Origin: Mitsuaria chitosanitabida ATCC BAA-476 = NBRC 102408
Lineage (GTDB): Bacteria; Pseudomonadota; Gammaproteobacteria; Burkholderiales; Burkholderiaceae_C
Assembly (NCBI RefSeq): GCF_001598255.1
Contig: NZ_BCYP01000018.1
Coordinates: 496,001 to 560,000 of the forward strand
Direction of reading: 5' to 3'
DNA length: 64,000 nt
Each line of letters opens with the position of its first letter. Position 1 is the stretch's first letter. A model generated the notes under the pieces. That model saw only the letters and a program-made list of their open reading frames with translations, had not been told where the DNA came from and ran no database searches. The translations under genes were made by a program, and so were the position numbers. Positions 61,518-64,000 of the stretch are shown here, one piece after another.

Positions 61518-62501
61518 TCAACGCGTCAGCGCCGCGATCACGCTCGACGCCGGCGCGAGCCGGGCGCCTGCCAGCCGCGCCGCGTACATCGCCGCGCCGA
61601 GTTCCGGCCCGAAGCGCGGCGCCACCAGGGCGGCATTCGGCAGCGAGCCCGCCATCGCCGCGCGCAGCGCGCCGGTGACCGCGTCGCCCGCCTCGAAGAC
61701 GCCGCCCGTGTACGACACCTCGACCGCCACATCCGTCGGCAGTCGCAGCTGACGCGCGACGCCAGCCGCCAGCAACGCCAGCTCCTCGCCCGCGCGCGTC
61801 AGCAGCGCCGTCGCCTGCGCGTCGCCGTCGGCCGCCGCGGCGGAGACGAGCCGCGCCAGCTGCGCCAACCGGCTCCGCGCCGCCGCGCCGTTGATCGCCG
61901 CGCAGACATCCAGGTCATGCTTCAGGGCGAAGTGCTCGCGCACCCGCCCGAGCAGCGGTCCCGGCGCCGCGCGCCCATCCGCCATGCGCGAGAACAGCGC
62001 CAATCCCTCCCGCGCCAGCCAGTAGGCCGAGCCCTCGTCGCCGAAGACCTCGCCCCAGCCGCCGCTGCGCGCGCCGCGGCCCTGCCACTCGCCGTACGCG
62101 ATGGAGCCCGTGCCCGCGACCAGGCTGATGCCGTCGCGCCCGCCGAGCGATCCCGCCCAGCTGCACACCATGTCGTTGCCGACCCGCGCGCGGGGCAGGT
62201 CCGCGAGCAGCGCGTCGAAGGCCGGCAGCAGCGCGCTGTCCTCGCCATGCGCCGGCAGGCCCGCGAAGGCCGAGCTCACCGCGCTGGACGGCAGGCCGGC
62301 CTGCCGAAGCAACTCGGCGATGCCCTCGCGCAGCAGCGCCCGCAGCGCGTCGAAGCCGATCTCGAGGTAGTAGCTGGTCGTGGAGACGTGTCGCGCCAGC
62401 AGCCGCCCGTCGCCGGACAGCAGCAGGAACGAGGTCTTCGTGCCGCCGCCGTCGATGCCGAGATAGACCGCGTCGTGCGGCGTCGATGTCATCACGTTCA
62501 T
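61518..62501 (-). CDS. BadF/BcrA-type ATPase, N-acetylglucosamine kinase-like
   Basis: 327 residues. The phosphate-1 motif of the ASKHA fold is YLGIDGGGTKTSFLLL, phosphate-2 is SLVAGTGSIAYGEW, and the adenosine region has GGWGEVFGDEGSAYWLAREGL and VSYTGGVFEAGD. This group phosphorylates N-acetylglucosamine or other amino sugars. It follows agaS by 6 bases on the same strand, so it is probably the kinase step of this operon, acting on sugar that enters without phosphorylation. Confidence 0.85.
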   Translation of the reverse strand: MNVMTSTPHDAVYLGIDGGGTKTSFLLLSGDGRLLARHVSTTSYYLEIGFDALRALLREGIAELLRQAGLPSSAVSSAFAGLPAHGEDSALLPAFDALLADLPRARVGNDMVCSWAGSLGGRDGISLVAGTGSIAYGEWQGRGARSGGWGEVFGDEGSAYWLAREGLALFSRMADGRAAPGPLLGRVREHFALKHDLDVCAAINGAAARSRLAQLARLVSAAAADGDAQATALLTRAGEELALLAAGVARQLRLPTDVAVEVSYTGGVFEAGDAVTGALRAAMAGSLPNAALVAPRFGPELGAAMYAARLAGARLAPASSVIAALTR

Positions 62502-62507
62502 CGGGAG

Positions 62508-63677
62508 TCAGCCCTGCGGATGCGGGTGGATGGTGACGCCGCTGACCACGCGGGTCACGGTGCCGGAGGCGCTCGGATTGTCCGGCGTGATGCCCAGCTG
62601 GAGCGAGGCCAGCAGCGCCAGGCATTGTCCGAACACCAGCGCCACCGGCGCCAGCGCCAGGTCGGGCGCGTTGGCCGGCAGATCCAGCAGCACGTCGTCC
62701 TCGGCCAGCGCGTCCGCGCCGTTCAGCGCCGCGGTGCTCAGCGCGATCACGCGGCCGCGGCCCTGGCGGCGCAGCTCGCGCAGCAGGTCCAGGTCGTAGC
62801 GGCGCGTGTAGCTGTCGTTGGACAGCAGGATCAGCACCAGCGTTCGCTCGTTCAGCACCGTCTTCGGCCCATGCCGGAAGCCCAGCGGTGAATCCGCCAG
62901 CGCGACCAGGCGGCCATCGGTCAGCTCCAGGATCTTGAGCGCCGCCTCGTTGGCCAGGCCCTTCAGGCCGTTGCTGCCCAGCACGACGACGCGCTCGAAG
63001 GGCTGCTCGCTGAGCGCGACCAGCCGGTCCGCCTCGCTCGCCAGCAGCTGCGTCGCGGCCGCGCCCAGCGTCCGTGCCGAGGGCAACGGCAGCTCGAAGG
63101 CCCAGGCCGCCGCCAGCAGCATGCCGGTGAAGCTCGAGGTCATCGCGAAGGCGCGGTCGTGGGTCTCGTCCGGCAGCAGCAGCACCTGCGCGCGCGCGCG
63201 GTCGCCCAGACGGCGCGCCAGCGTGCCGTCGGCCGCGCAGGTGACGGCCAGGTGGTGGCATTCGCCGACCGCCGCGTCGGCCAGGTCCACCGCGGCCAGG
63301 CTCTCGGGGGAGTTGCCCGAGCGCGCGAAGGACACGAGCAGCGTCGGCACGCCGGGCTGCAGGCACTGCGCGGGGTTGGAGACGATGTCGGTCGTGGCGA
63401 CGGCCTCGACGCGGATGCCGGGCCGTGCGCCCAGTCGCTGCAGCAGGGCCGGGGCCAGGCATTGCCCGATGAAGGCGGAGCTGCCCGCGCCGGTCAGCAC
63501 GATGCGCAGATCGGGCAGGGCCAGCAGCGGTTGCAGGAAGGCGTCGAGCGCCGCGCGCCGCGACTGCACCAGCGTCTGCACGGTCTGCCAGACGGCGGGT
63601 TGCTGGGCGATCTCGCGCGCCGTGTGCGGGGCGCCGCGGCGGTCGAGCTCGGCGGGGTTCAGGTGGAGCAGGGTCAT
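62508..63677 (-). CDS. agaS: SIS-domain sugar deaminase/isomerase AgaS
   Basis: 389 residues. Two SIS domains: the first with VLTGAGSSAFIGQ and LLVSFARSGNSPES, the second with VVLGSNGLKGLANEAALKILELTDG and SPLGFRHGPKT. AgaS converts galactosamine-6-phosphate to tagatose-6-phosphate with release of ammonia in the E. coli aga pathway. The order with a KbaZ/GatZ gene upstream supports this function over a GlmS-like one. A gap of 79 bases separates it from the upstream gene. Confidence 0.9.
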   Translation of the reverse strand: MTLLHLNPAELDRRGAPHTAREIAQQPAVWQTVQTLVQSRRAALDAFLQPLLALPDLRIVLTGAGSSAFIGQCLAPALLQRLGARPGIRVEAVATTDIVSNPAQCLQPGVPTLLVSFARSGNSPESLAAVDLADAAVGECHHLAVTCAADGTLARRLGDRARAQVLLLPDETHDRAFAMTSSFTGMLLAAAWAFELPLPSARTLGAAATQLLASEADRLVALSEQPFERVVVLGSNGLKGLANEAALKILELTDGRLVALADSPLGFRHGPKTVLNERTLVLILLSNDSYTRRYDLDLLRELRRQGRGRVIALSTAALNGADALAEDDVLLDLPANAPDLALAPVALVFGQCLALLASLQLGITPDNPSASGTVTRVVSGVTIHPHPQG

Positions 63678-63756
63678 GTCTTGTTCTGTCGGTGGAAGGT
63701 CGGCGTCGGATCGGTCGACGGGCGAGTCCGTGGTCGGGTCGCTGGCGGGCCGGTCC

Positions 63757-64000
63757 TCAGGCCGCGCAGGCGTCGAGGTAGGGCCGCAGCGACTGGGCCG
63801 CGCCGTCGCGCAGCAGCTCGCCGGGGCGATTGCGCAGGCGGCCGTCGCGGATCGCGTCGTACTGGCGCGGCAGGAACTGGCTGAGCAGCGTCAGCGGCGG
63901 GGGCGAGTGCTCCAGCCGGTCCAGCATCCCGGCGCAGGCGCGCTGCACCGCCGGATGGGCCCAGTAGTAGCGGATGCGGTCGCTCAGGCTGTAGGCCAGG
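63757..64000 (-). CDS. kbaZ: Tagatose-1,6-bisphosphate aldolase accessory subunit KbaZ/GatZ (3' part only)
   Basis: 81 C-terminal codons are in the window; the start is beyond the right edge. LAYSLSDRIRYYWAHPAVQ and LTLLSQFLPRQYDAIRDG are characteristic of the C-terminus of KbaZ/GatZ, the non-catalytic subunit that stabilises the KbaY/GatY class II aldolase. Tagatose-bisphosphate cleavage is the last step of the galactosamine pathway, matching agaS downstream. The catalytic subunit must be outside the window. Confidence 0.85.
   Translation of the reverse strand, partial: LAYSLSDRIRYYWAHPAVQRACAGMLDRLEHSPPPLTLLSQFLPRQYDAIRDGRLRNRPGELLRDGAAQSLRPYLDACAA

Overview
The window is strongly GC-rich DNA with dense, mostly co-directional genes. 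Gene content and order (rpmF-plsX-fabHDG-acpP-fabF, then a DegP/MucD protease, lepA-lepB-DUF4845-rnc-era-recO-pdxJ-acpS-nagZ, and rne divergent from rluC) point to a betaproteobacterium of the order Burkholderiales. The Roseateles/Mitsuaria/Rubrivivax group is my best guess, by inference only. I see no tRNA, rRNA, insertion sequence, prophage or CRISPR array.

Layout. 1-4072 (minus) is the end of an exopolysaccharide export operon: a Wza-like outer-membrane exporter, a Wzz-like chain-length/co-polymerase protein, an EPS-type MarR regulator with a perfect palindrome at its start, and a truncated 2Fe-2S reductase. A WecA/MraY-type sugar-phosphate transferase diverges from it. 5418-8580 holds the RNA helicase RhlE, a tetrapyrrole-methylase-family methyltransferase and Maf. 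8674-15602 is yceD-rpmF and the fatty-acid synthesis cluster, closed by a strong terminator. 15630-26689 is a YgfX-like protein, MucD, a 559-base gap holding a candidate small RNA, and the lepA to nagZ housekeeping run. The rpoE-rseA-rseB block that I would expect next to mucD in this order is absent.

27532-35563 is a tightly coupled five-gene operon: SWIM zinc finger, DUF5691, MoxR-type AAA ATPase, DUF5682 and a VWA-domain protein. It resembles the uncharacterised yehL/M/P/Q genes of Escherichia coli and is the best candidate here for an undescribed molecular machine. 35628-41550 is accessory: PfpI, GNAT, an Lgt-like/thioredoxin fusion, LysE and VOC proteins, and an MFS pump divergent from a LysR regulator that has a classical ATAC-N7-GTAT operator. 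41983-48733 is a LysR gene divergent from porin, MFS transporter, CapA-like and DUF2817 genes, probably an uptake and processing unit. It is flanked on both sides by copies of a small membrane-protein gene that share an identical promoter-like element at identical spacing.

49253-60360 carries a Met-rich secreted protein, a POT peptide transporter, RNase E with a long structured leader, RluC, a HAD phosphatase, a Rieske protein, an SppA-like protease and a ChaN lipoprotein. 60416-64000 (minus) is an amino-sugar catabolic operon (KbaZ/GatZ end, AgaS, an N-acetylglucosamine-kinase-like protein, an AgaR-type regulator) with an inverted REP-like pair between the kinase and regulator genes.
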